Below are positions 1 to 7,227 of a stretch of 50,357 bases of DNA, piece after piece. The translations under genes were made by a program, and so were the position numbers. Every line of letters starts with the position of its first letter. Within the stretch, counting starts at the first letter, position 1. The stretch covers positions 1-50,357 of the forward strand of contig CAJMSX010000021.1 in assembly GCA_905216195.1 (NCBI GenBank). Direction: 5' to 3'. Source of the DNA: an uncultured bacterium (GTDB lineage Bacteria; Bacteroidota; Bacteroidia; Bacteroidales; Marinifilaceae). The notes below the pieces were generated by a model. The model saw only the letters and a program-made list of their open reading frames with translations, was not told the origin of the DNA and did not search any database.

Positions 1-2
1 TG

Positions 3-1235
3 GTCGACTCCATCAAGAATGTTCCGCTTTATCAGAATATTTATACCATCGTGACGACGATATTGGGAGGATATTATGATACGAAATACATCGGTATCGG
101 CCCTTATTATAAGTTGTTCAGTTTTAATAAACTGGAAGGAGCCCGGTTTCAGGTGGGGTTGAGAACGACCGATGATTTCAGCCGGAAAATTCGTTTGTCC
201 GGGTACGGGGCTTACGGAACGAAAGACCACCGCTTCAAGGGCGGAGGCGGATTGGAGTATATGTTTAATGAATTGCCGACATCCAAATTGACGATGTCCT
301 TTAAACATGATGTGGTGCAATTGGGGGCCGGGGTGAATGCTTTCACGGAGGGAAATTTTTTCAGTTCGCTTTTTTCCCGCGGAAATAACGATCGTCTGAG
401 TATGGTCAATCAGGGCGATCTTTCTTTTGAGAAGGAATGGCGGCAAGGAATCACTCAGACGTATGCCGTACAAGTCCGGGATATTTTTTCGTCTCGTTAT
501 GTGCCTTTTGTACGTCCGGACGGACAGCTTATGAACTCTATTCAATCGATGTCTCTCCGATTGAATACGCGCTTATCCTGGGATGAGATAGTGGTACGTA
601 AAACCTTCGATAAATTTTCCTTAGGCTCTGATTTCCCCATTGTGGGGATAGACCTTTCTATGGGAGTAAAGGGAATGTTTAAAAACGATTACGAATATTA
701 CCGCTTGGAAGGTTCGGTAAAATACGATGTAGGTATACCCCCCATCGGGACTTCCAGCATGGTCGTCAGCGGCGGAAAAATTTTCGGGAAGGTGCCTTAT
801 CCCCTGTTGAAATTGCATGAAGGGAACGCCACGTATTTTTACGATCCTTATGCTTTTTCTTGTATGAATTATTACGAATTCGCATCGGATTTGTGGGCTT
901 CTTTTATGTATGAACACCATTTTAAAGGTTTTTTCCTGGGAAAGATACCTTTAATGAAAAGGCTGAAGTGGAGGGAAGTATTTATATTTAAAGGTCTGAT
1001 CGGAACTTTGGAGAAGAAGAATAACGGTAGTTTGCCGGATACCCAGGCGGTTTTACTTTTTCCTGACGGCATGTCCTCCGTTTCCAAACCTTATTTTGAA
1101 ACGGGTATCGGCATTGAAAATATTTTCCGCATTTTGAGAATCGACGCTATCTGGCGTTTGACGCACCGTCATAGCCGTCCCGGACAGAAAGTGCAGAATT
1201 TTGCAGTTAATTTCAGCATTGACATCAAGTTCTAA
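3..1235 (+). CDS. DUF5686 family outer membrane protein, C-terminal part (5' end outside window)
   Basis: The reading frame is open from the window edge, so only the C-terminal ~410 residues are present; the ATG inside the frame at 51 is not the true start. The sequence alternates short amphipathic strands with aromatic ends and finishes in a strand ending NFSIDIKF, typical of an outer membrane beta-barrel. Stretches such as GGYYDTKYIGIGPYYKLFSF and the GGGLEYMF segment resemble the barrel half of Bacteroidota DUF5686 proteins, which usually carry a CarboxypepD_reg-like domain upstream (not visible here). Function of the family is not established. No terminator is evident after the stop; the 69-bp repeat array begins about 70 bases downstream. 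Confidence 0.8.
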   Translation, partial: VDSIKNVPLYQNIYTIVTTILGGYYDTKYIGIGPYYKLFSFNKLEGARFQVGLRTTDDFSRKIRLSGYGAYGTKDHRFKGGGGLEYMFNELPTSKLTMSFKHDVVQLGAGVNAFTEGNFFSSLFSRGNNDRLSMVNQGDLSFEKEWRQGITQTYAVQVRDIFSSRYVPFVRPDGQLMNSIQSMSLRLNTRLSWDEIVVRKTFDKFSLGSDFPIVGIDLSMGVKGMFKNDYEYYRLEGSVKYDVGIPPIGTSSMVVSGGKIFGKVPYPLLKLHEGNATYFYDPYAFSCMNYYEFASDLWASFMYEHHFKGFFLGKIPLMKRLKWREVFIFKGLIGTLEKKNNGSLPDTQAVLLFPDGMSSVSKPYFETGIGIENIFRILRIDAIWRLTHRHSRPGQKVQNFAVNFSIDIKF

Positions 1236-1308
1236 GCGGGGGAATATAACGGGATTGCCGAATGTTCCTCTAACGGAATTTATAGATAAAGAAGGTTAGA
1301 TCTGGGGG

Positions 1309-1541
1309 TTCTGCATTCGGTTTACCCTATCTTTTGATAAAATAGGCTGCACCTCAGCAGAAACCAAATAAATTTGGTTCTGCATTCGGTTTGTACTATC
1401 TTTTGATAAGATAGGCTGCACCTCAGCAGAATCCAAATAAATTTGGTTCTGCATTCGGTTTGTACTATCTTTTGATAAGATAGGCTGCACCTCAGCAGAA
1501 TCCAAATAAATTTGGTTCTGCATTCGGTTTGCACTATCTTT
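1309..1541. repeat. 69-bp tandem repeat array, three full copies plus a partial fourth
   Basis: Units begin with TTCTGCATTCGGTTT at 1309, 1378, 1447 and 1516, exactly 69 bases apart. Units 2 and 3 are identical; unit 1 differs at a few bases; unit 4 breaks off after about 26 bases and forms the lptB promoter. Each full unit carries two potential hairpins: CTATCTT/AAGATAG with a 5-base loop, and a 12-bp stem GCAGAA-CCAAAT / ATTTGG-TTCTGC with a one-base bulge and a 2-base loop that straddles the unit boundary (for example 1426-1452). The array fills most of the 328-base gap between the DUF5686 gene and lptB. Confidence 0.95.
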
Positions 1542-1542
1542 G
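1511..1542 (+). promoter_or_regulatory. Bacteroidota-type promoter for lptB
   Basis: TTTG at 1511-1514 and TATCTTTG at 1535-1542 are separated by 20 bases, an exact fit to TTTG-N19-21-TAnnTTTG. The -33 element lies inside the hairpin at the last repeat boundary. Earlier repeat copies have the same -33 element but TATCTTTTG, one T longer, at the -7 position. The expected transcript starts about 15 bases before the lptB ATG. Confidence 0.8.
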
Positions 1543-1563
1543 TGAGGTGTAAAATGGAAATTT

Positions 1564-2307
1564 ATGATATTACGAGCGGAAGATTTAGTAAAAAAATACA
1601 AAAGCCGGACGGTGGTAAAGGGCGTATCGGTTAATGTGGAACAAGGAGAAATTGTAGGATTGCTGGGGCCGAACGGAGCGGGAAAGACGACTTCCTTTTA
1701 TATGATTGTGGGATTGATTACGCCGAACGGAGGGCGTATATTTCTGGACGATCGGGAAATAACTAAAGAACCGGTGTACAGGCGGGCACAATTGGGGGTG
1801 GGATACCTGGCCCAGGAAGCTTCGGTTTTCCGTCGTTTGAGCGTGGAAGATAATATCAAAGCGGTCTTGGAAATGACCAGTATGACGAAGGAAGAACAAA
1901 AAGAACGTCTGGAAGAGATGCTGGATGAATTCGGATTACAGCACATCCGCAAGAGTCTGGGTATCCAATTGTCGGGAGGAGAAAGACGGCGTACCGAGAT
2001 TGCCAGGGCTTTGTCTATCCGGCCTAAGTTTATTTTACTGGACGAGCCGTTTGCAGGAGTGGATCCTATTGCTGTAGAAGACATTCAGGGAATTGTGCAG
2101 AAATTGAAAGACAAAAATATCGGTATTCTGATTACCGATCACAATGTACAGGAAACCCTTTCGATTACCGACCGGGCTTATTTGTTGTACGACGGTCGGA
2201 TACTGGAATCCGGTACAGCCGAACACCTGGCAGCGGACCCCGAAGTAAGGCGGGTGTATTTGGGAAAGAATTTCGAACTCAGAAGAAAAAAGCAAAATAC
2301 CGTTTAG
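1564..2307 (+). CDS. lptB: LPS export ABC transporter ATP-binding protein LptB
   Basis: The 247-residue protein is a single nucleotide-binding domain of the LptB type, the cytoplasmic ATPase that drives LptFG to extract lipopolysaccharide from the inner membrane and push it along the Lpt bridge. Visible motifs are Walker A GPNGAGKT (35-42), Q-loop Gln84, signature LSGGE (136-140), Walker B ILLDE (157-161) and the switch His193 in ITDHN. The YLAQEASVFRRLSVEDN segment after the Q-loop is characteristic of LptB rather than other ABC ATPases. Length matches the family (about 240-250). It stands alone behind the repeat-borne promoter; lptF, lptG, lptA and lptC are not in the window. Confidence 0.93.
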   Translation: MILRAEDLVKKYKSRTVVKGVSVNVEQGEIVGLLGPNGAGKTTSFYMIVGLITPNGGRIFLDDREITKEPVYRRAQLGVGYLAQEASVFRRLSVEDNIKAVLEMTSMTKEEQKERLEEMLDEFGLQHIRKSLGIQLSGGERRRTEIARALSIRPKFILLDEPFAGVDPIAVEDIQGIVQKLKDKNIGILITDHNVQETLSITDRAYLLYDGRILESGTAEHLAADPEVRRVYLGKNFELRRKKQNTV

Positions 2308-2320
2308 CGGAGGGGAGGGA

Positions 2321-2391
2321 CCGGATAAAAAGTAGAAAAACAGCTTCTCTTTTGCAGGTCGTTGGGAGAGGAAGCCCTCTAAGGTATCCGG
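2321..2391. other. Structured intergenic stretch between lptB and tRNA-Leu
   Basis: CCGGATA at 2321-2327 pairs with TATCCGG at 2385-2391, enclosing a second imperfect stem (GCTTCTC with GAGAGGAAGC). It could be the 3' structure of the lptB transcript, but no clear U-run follows. No RNA family is recognised. Confidence 0.35.
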
Positions 2392-2422
2392 TTGACACAA
2401 GGGAACTTTTAGACCTAAAAAG

Positions 2423-2453
2423 TTTGATAGATAGAAAAATTGAATTACTTTTG
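2423..2453 (+). promoter_or_regulatory. Bacteroidota-type promoter for tRNA-Leu
   Basis: TTTG at 2423-2426 and TACTTTTG at 2446-2453 are spaced by 19 bases. The -7 element ends 17 bases before the tRNA 5' end. Confidence 0.75.
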
Positions 2454-2470
2454 CAACGCCGGAAAAGAAA

Positions 2471-2552
2471 GCGGGCGTGGCGAAATTGGTAGACGCACTA
2501 GACTTAGGATCTAGTGTCGCAAGACGTGGGGGTTCGAGTCCCTTCGCCCGCA
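2471..2552 (+). tRNA. tRNA-Leu (anticodon UAG)
   Basis: Acceptor arms GCGGGCG (2471-2477) and CGCCCGC (2545-2551) pair perfectly, with discriminator A at 2552. The anticodon stem CTAGA/TCTAG encloses the loop CTTAGGA, giving anticodon TAG, which reads CUA/CUN leucine codons. A long variable arm (GTGTCGCAAGACGT) marks a class II tRNA and GGTTCGAGTCC is the T arm. The CCA end is not encoded. Determined by eye from base pairing. Confidence 0.96.
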
Positions 2553-2562
2553 CTGAACAGGG

Positions 2563-2590
2563 AAGCTGCCTTGACTGAGGTGGCTTTTTT
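2563..2590 (+). terminator. Rho-independent terminator after tRNA-Leu
   Basis: AAGCTGCC (2563-2570) pairs with GGTGGCTT (2579-2586), including two G-U pairs, around an 8-base loop, and runs into TTTTTT. Confidence 0.75.
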
Positions 2591-2685
2591 CAGGTTTACG
2601 GACAGAGCGTATAAATAGTAATGTTTAATTTATAAAACTGTTGCGACGTTGTGAGTGTTGCGACTGCTGTAACAAAACCGATAGC

Positions 2686-4041
2686 ATGAATATAACGAAA
2701 ACCCAAAGCGATGATCTTAATGCTGTCATTAAGATTCAGTTAGGTAAAGAAGATTACGCAGAACGCGTAGAGAAAGTGTTAAAAGATTACCAGAAGAAAG
2801 TGGTCATCGACGGATTCCGGAAAGGTAAAACTCCGATGGGAATCGTGAAGAAAATGTATGGTAAAGCCGTATTGGTCGAGGAAATTAATAAGGTAATCGG
2901 CGAAGCTCTGACTAATTATATCCAGGATAATCATCTTCAGCTTTTGGGTGAACCGCTGCCGAATGAGACGGAACAAAAGGAACTGGACCTGGAGAAGGAG
3001 GAATTCGAATTCGATTATGATATCGCTTTGGCTCCGGAAGTAAATGTGAAAATGAGTAAGCGGGAAAAGATTCCTTATTATGTAATCGGAGTAGACGACG
3101 AAATGATCGACAAACAGATCGAAAGCATCTGTAAAAATAGCGGTGAATTAAAACCGGTAGAAGAAATAGAAGGTAGCGAATACCTGAATGGAGAACTGAT
3201 TGAGTTAAATGAAGACGGATCGGTAAAAGAAGGCGGAATCCGGAATGAGGAGGCCTCCTTGTCCGTATTGCATATCAAGGACGAAGCTTCTCTGAATGCT
3301 TTTAAAGGGGCTAAAAAAGGCCAGGAGGTCAAATTCAATGCGGCCAAATCTTTTCCCAATAAAACCGATTTTGCCAATATGTTGGGAACATCGAAAGAAG
3401 AGGCGGAAAAAGCCGGAGAAAATTTCTGTTTTATTATTCATGAAATAAAACGGTACATCGACGCTGAGGTAAACCAGGAATTATTTGAAAAGGTATACGG
3501 TAAGGATACGACGGTGAAAACCGTAGAAGAATTCCGGGAAAAAGTAAAGGGAGATATTGCTAATCAGTTGAAAGGGCATTCCGAATACCGTTTTACGGTG
3601 GATGCCCGGGAGAAAATGCTGAAGAAAAACGAAGAAGTCGTTTTACCGGAAGCTTTCTTGAAAAGATGGATCGTGGCCGTTAATAAAGGCATGAAGCCGG
3701 AAGATGTAGAAAAAGATTTCGAAGGCTATCGCGATGAATTTAAATGGCAATTGATTAAAACCGCCATTTTGAAGGAATTCGATCTCAAAGTGGAAACCGA
3801 AGATATGAAGGCGATAGGACGGGAAGTGGCTGCCGCTCAATTACAGCAGTACGGACTTTACGGTTTGAATGAAGAACAGCTCAACGGATTTGCCGCTAAA
3901 TTGCTGGAAGATCAGAAACAACGGGAACATTTGTATGAAAGAGCCGTGGATAATAAAGTTTTCGGAGCGATCAAGGAAAATGTAAAACTCGAAGAGCAGG
4001 AAATTTCCATGGCCGATTTTGAAAAGTTATTTCAGAAATAA
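2686..4041 (+). CDS. tig: Trigger factor (ribosome-associated peptidyl-prolyl isomerase/chaperone)
   Basis: The 451-residue protein binds at the ribosomal exit tunnel and shields nascent chains. The N-terminal ribosome-binding domain is visible as MNITKTQSDDLNAVIKI with the loop GFRKGKTPMGIVKKMYG near residues 43-60 (signature GFRKGKxP). A degenerate PPIase region follows at about 150-250, then a long charged alpha-helical C-terminal chaperone domain. The frame extends upstream to a TTG at 2641, but that adds a cysteine-rich stretch unlike any trigger factor, so ATG 2686 is used. Divergence from the enterobacterial protein is normal for Bacteroidota. clpP and clpX, often downstream in other phyla, are absent here. 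A terminator follows. Confidence 0.9.
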   Translation: MNITKTQSDDLNAVIKIQLGKEDYAERVEKVLKDYQKKVVIDGFRKGKTPMGIVKKMYGKAVLVEEINKVIGEALTNYIQDNHLQLLGEPLPNETEQKELDLEKEEFEFDYDIALAPEVNVKMSKREKIPYYVIGVDDEMIDKQIESICKNSGELKPVEEIEGSEYLNGELIELNEDGSVKEGGIRNEEASLSVLHIKDEASLNAFKGAKKGQEVKFNAAKSFPNKTDFANMLGTSKEEAEKAGENFCFIIHEIKRYIDAEVNQELFEKVYGKDTTVKTVEEFREKVKGDIANQLKGHSEYRFTVDAREKMLKKNEEVVLPEAFLKRWIVAVNKGMKPEDVEKDFEGYRDEFKWQLIKTAILKEFDLKVETEDMKAIGREVAAAQLQQYGLYGLNEEQLNGFAAKLLEDQKQREHLYERAVDNKVFGAIKENVKLEEQEISMADFEKLFQK

Positions 4042-4062
4042 ATTACGCTGAAAAAGATAGAG

Positions 4063-4093
4063 AAAACTCCGGAATTTTCCGGAGTTTTTTTAT
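4063..4093 (+). terminator. Rho-independent terminator after tig
   Basis: AAAACTCCGGAA (4063-4074) pairs with TTCCGGAGTTTT (4077-4088) around a very short loop and continues into a T-run. The A-rich left flank may also let it work on the other strand. Confidence 0.85.
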
Positions 4094-4380
4094 GAAGTAA
4101 TGAAATAAGGACCGCTCTTTTCTATTTTATTTTGACGGTTCTTTTTTTCAAGAGAGTAAGGGGAAGAAGAAGATGATACTCTGCACTCCAGTGGTGTTGT
4201 TCTTACGAAGTAGCAGACTTCCATGGCACCATATCCTTCCTGAACTATTATTTTCTAGAAGAGTTTGCGATAGACAGCTATCAAATATTCAGTGTAATTT
4301 AGGTTTTTAGGTGCCTTTATATAATATTTTTATTATAAATGTGTAAAATATATTGAAAATTTAATATATTTGAAACAAAA
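4094..4380. other. AT-rich stretch with no recognised gene
   Basis: No open frame, RNA fold or repeat is recognisable. Base composition falls sharply around 4310-4380, just before the decayed coding remnant. TATATTTG at 4365-4372 matches the -7 pattern TAnnTTTG but no -33 element lies at the right distance. Confidence 0.5.
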
Positions 4381-4588
4381 ATTTCAGCTAGTAGCAATAC
4401 ACCAGCTGCTAAAGGTGTTTCTGGCATAGGGTGGGAAGTTCCCCGTAGGAAGGGAAAGAGCGATAAGACAGGGAATTATGTAGGATCATCGTGAATGTTA
4501 TTAGTACATAGATAAGTGGGATCTTCCTGGTCCGAAAGGTAAGCCTGATCTGCATTTACCTGATGGAAGATTGTAAGAGTTTAAATAA
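4381..4588 (+). pseudogene. Decayed 3' end of a coding sequence, possibly a secreted toxin-like protein
   Basis: Two adjacent pieces read as protein but in different frames. From 4381 in frame 1 the sequence gives SNTPAAKGVSGIGWEVP and then a Lys/Arg/Gly-rich stretch, stopped by TGA at 4492. From 4511 in frame 2 it gives DKWDLPGPKGKPDLHLPDG, broken by TAA at 4574 and ending in EFK plus TAA at 4586, nine bases before the next gene. At least one frameshift and two premature stops (also TAG 4502) separate them. The Gly/Pro/Lys-rich ending with a WDLPGPKG...LPDG motif is reminiscent of C-terminal tips of polymorphic toxins, but no family is recognised with certainty. Codons may continue upstream of 4381. 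Confidence 0.45.
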
Positions 4589-4597
4589 TCAGTCATT

Positions 4598-6865
4598 ATG
4601 AGAAATTATCTATGTATGTTTTTCTTGCTATTCAGTTTAGGTGCTTCTGCACAAACTATTACCGGTCGGCTTGTCAACCGGAATAAAGAACCGGTGTTTG
4701 GGGTAGCGGTTATATTGCAACATATGGATTCTACTTATCTCGACGCTACTGCTACCGGTATCGATGGGCGGTTTATATTTTCTTCTGACGTCCGGCCTTA
4801 TCGTCTTTTGTTTCAGCATATTTCCTATAAGCCACTCATCGTGGAAGCTTCTGAGTCAGAACTTGGAGATATTATCCTGAGCGAATCTTCGACTGAACTC
4901 GAAGAGGTAGTTGTGAAAGGTGAACGGCCCACAGTAAAAGTGGAAGAAGGCAAGCTCTCTTATAATCTCAAAACAATAGCCGATCGGCGGATGGCAGATA
5001 ACGCTTTTGAGGCGATTGCGAAATTACCGGGTGTACGGGAAACGGATGGTGTTTTATCGTTAACCGGGGCTACCAGCCTGACGGTTATTATTAACGGTAA
5101 GCCTGCTACCATGACTCAGGAACAGGTCGGACAACTTTTAAAGTCTACCCCGGTAGAACGAATCGAGAAGGCGGAGGTCGTATATAACGCTCCTCCCCAA
5201 TGGCATATTAAGGGAGCGGCGATAAATATCGTTCTAAAAAGAGAGACGGACAATACATTACAAGGATATGTTTTTGGAAATTGGTCCGATAATACCCGGA
5301 GTCGTTACAATGCCGGGGGAAATCTATATTATGGATCGTCTAAAATTTCCTTGAACATGATGTATAGTTATATAAATAGTGACGATCGATCTAAACTTGA
5401 TCAGTGGTCTTATCATAAAACCAAAAATACAATTACCGATATTCATACGGTTACGGAGTCTGAGAATATTACCCGGAGTCATAACGCCTATCTGGATTTA
5501 AACTATCGCATTTCTCCAGAAAGTAATGCCTCTCTCAGTTATATCGGTGAATATGTACCACATTCCTCCTCTTCTAGCCCGAGTATAGATAACTATTTTG
5601 GGAAAAGCATATCTGGGGAGAAAGGAGATAACTATCTTCATCACTTGGTTTTTAGCTACGTTTCACCTTTCGGTTTGGCTACAGGTGTGGATTATACTTA
5701 TTATAAGACCCAAGCTTTGCAGACGATGAGTTATGCTGGTGTAAATGAGGTATATAAGCGTGCATTTGATTATTATACTTTACAGACTATCGATCAAATA
5801 AGTGCTTATGCCGATATGTTACATTCTTTTAATAAAAACTGGAAGTTAAAATATGGTTTGAAGTATCAGTTTGTCAAAAATGCTAACTCTCAACGGTATA
5901 ATGAAGAGAAGGAGATCGTCAGTCATACTCGTGAACATACGGGTGATCTGTATGTCAGTTTTAGTAAATCCTGGCAAGAAGGGCGTGTACTATTAGATAT
6001 TACTTTAAAAGGGGAATATTACAAGATAAATGAATATACACAATGGTCCCCTATGCCGAATGCTTCCCTTTCTTATCAAATTACAGACGATCATTATTTG
6101 CAGCTAGCTTATCAGTCTTTGCGTGTCTACCCTTCTTATTGGGAACTACAGGATTATACCTCTTATTCCAATCCCTATGTAGTGATGTACGGGAATCCCC
6201 GTTTAAGGCCCGCCAAATACAATGTAGCCAACTTTCTATATATGCTGAAAAATAAATACATATTTCAGCTTTCCTATTATATAATTAAAGATTTTTTCTT
6301 TCAGCAGGCTTATCAATCTCCGGAGGAACTGAAAATGTTATATCAAACTATAAATTTGGATTATACTTCTTCTCTGAATTTTACAACTGTTATTCCTTTT
6401 TCGTTGGGAAAAGTTCTAAATTCCCAATTAACGGTTACTGCTTATAATGAACGCTATAAAAGTAAGGAATGGTATGACTTATCTTTCGATCGTAATAAAT
6501 GGGCAGGAATAATAGGGTTAGATAATACGTTTCGTCTGTCCTCGAAGCCGAAAGTGGCATTTATCCTCTATGCAGGGTATAAAACGCCAACGATACAGGG
6601 AATATGGGATTTGTCTGCATGTTGGTTTTTAGATACAGGTGTGTCGGGTTCTTTTGCCAGGGATAGAATATCGGTGAGTTTGAGGTGTAAAAATATGCTC
6701 GGGAAGGTTTCTTCTTCGAAAATCACTACGGATTATAAAGGACAAGATTATACGATGGACATGCGTTTTTTTAATCGCCGTTTTTTCTTTACTATTTCTT
6801 ATAAATTTGGCGGTTACACTTCCCGGGAACAAAAAGATATAGATACTTCCCGTTTCGGCAAATAA
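4598..6865 (+). CDS. Outer membrane beta-barrel protein (CarboxypepD_reg-like domain, TonB-receptor-like plug and barrel)
   Basis: The 755-residue protein begins with a Sec signal peptide (MRNYLCMFFLLFSLGASAQ, cleavage after residue 19). Residues about 20-105 form a carboxypeptidase-regulatory-like beta-sandwich (TITGRLVNRNKEPVFGVAVI), 106-215 a plug-like domain (LEEVVVKGERPTVKVEEGKL, KLPGVRETDG, INGKPATMT), and the rest a barrel of the OMP_b-brl_3 type ending in a strand near SYKFGG. Such proteins resemble TonB-dependent receptors but often lack a TonB box; substrate is unknown. The gene is noticeably more AT-rich than its neighbours and is flanked by two wrecked genes, the downstream one a C39-peptidase ABC exporter start, so it may have served a bacteriocin/RiPP export or uptake cluster. 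It appears intact. Confidence 0.82.
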   Translation: MRNYLCMFFLLFSLGASAQTITGRLVNRNKEPVFGVAVILQHMDSTYLDATATGIDGRFIFSSDVRPYRLLFQHISYKPLIVEASESELGDIILSESSTELEEVVVKGERPTVKVEEGKLSYNLKTIADRRMADNAFEAIAKLPGVRETDGVLSLTGATSLTVIINGKPATMTQEQVGQLLKSTPVERIEKAEVVYNAPPQWHIKGAAINIVLKRETDNTLQGYVFGNWSDNTRSRYNAGGNLYYGSSKISLNMMYSYINSDDRSKLDQWSYHKTKNTITDIHTVTESENITRSHNAYLDLNYRISPESNASLSYIGEYVPHSSSSSPSIDNYFGKSISGEKGDNYLHHLVFSYVSPFGLATGVDYTYYKTQALQTMSYAGVNEVYKRAFDYYTLQTIDQISAYADMLHSFNKNWKLKYGLKYQFVKNANSQRYNEEKEIVSHTREHTGDLYVSFSKSWQEGRVLLDITLKGEYYKINEYTQWSPMPNASLSYQITDDHYLQLAYQSLRVYPSYWELQDYTSYSNPYVVMYGNPRLRPAKYNVANFLYMLKNKYIFQLSYYIIKDFFFQQAYQSPEELKMLYQTINLDYTSSLNFTTVIPFSLGKVLNSQLTVTAYNERYKSKEWYDLSFDRNKWAGIIGLDNTFRLSSKPKVAFILYAGYKTPTIQGIWDLSACWFLDTGVSGSFARDRISVSLRCKNMLGKVSSSKITTDYKGQDYTMDMRFFNRRFFFTISYKFGGYTSREQKDIDTSRFGK

Positions 6866-6877
6866 AACGATAAAATG

Positions 6878-7000
6878 ATGCGATTTCCATACTATAAATA
6901 ACCGGACGCCAGGGATTGTGGTTCTTGTTGCCTGAAGATGATTGCTTCCTGTTATGGCCGGGATTATACTAGGGATCCTTTGCGGAAGGAGAGTCAATGA
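6878..7000 (+). pseudogene. N-terminal remnant of a C39-peptidase-domain ABC exporter
   Basis: From ATG 6878 the frame reads MRFPYYK, then TAA (6899-6901), then PDARDCGSCCLKMIASCYG and RDYTRDPLRKESQ, ending at TGA 6998. This is the start of bacteriocin-processing ABC exporters, whose family pattern is roughly YKQxDxxDCGxxCLxMIxxxYG with the catalytic Cys in DCGxxC. The stop falls where family members have Gln, consistent with one CAA-to-TAA change. Nothing of the remaining peptidase, membrane or ATPase domains follows, so most of the gene has been deleted. It begins 12 bases after the stop of the barrel gene, as an operon partner would. Confidence 0.75.
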
Positions 7001-7160
7001 TTCCGATAGGATAAGTAAGTGGAGAAAGGAAGGGACCCTCCTACGGATGTAAAAGGTGGGGGGCCGGCCGGAAAGCCGGGAGGTCGTTAGTTGGAGAAGG
7101 GAGAAAGGAACACAAGAAGAGGCTTGGGCGGAGAGGGTATTAAAAAATTACCGGAGAGCA
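7001..7160. other. Intergenic stretch with no recognised gene
   Basis: Purine-rich sequence with a short GC-rich stem (CCGGC/GCCGG near 7063-7078). No coding or RNA signal is recognised between the exporter remnant and the promoter region of the M16 peptidase gene. Confidence 0.5.
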
Positions 7161-7184
7161 TTCCCGATTGAACCATATTTTGCC

Positions 7185-7192
7185 TACTTTTG
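7185..7192 (+). promoter_or_regulatory. -7 promoter element for the M16-OMT-thyA operon
   Basis: TACTTTTG matches TAnnTTTG and lies 35 bases before ATG 7228. No good TTTG is present at -33. Its position argues that translation does not start at the in-frame TTG at 7168. Confidence 0.6.
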
Positions 7193-7227
7193 CAAACGAA
7201 TTGAAGAAAGAGGAGAATTTGCAGGTA

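Noticed and set aside
1296..1601. Open frames on the minus strand through the 69-bp repeats giving a 23-residue repeat peptide
   Set aside because: The period is a multiple of three, so any stop-free unit stays open when copied. There is no ribosome binding site or family match, and the frame runs through the lptB promoter and start.
2641..2685. Cysteine-rich N-terminal extension of trigger factor from a TTG codon
   Set aside because: Not found in trigger factors; the family N-terminus matches exactly from ATG 2686.
7168..7227. Longer M16 peptidase start at TTG 7168
   Set aside because: It would place the promoter -7 element TACTTTTG inside the coding region; ATG 7228 has a good ribosome binding site.
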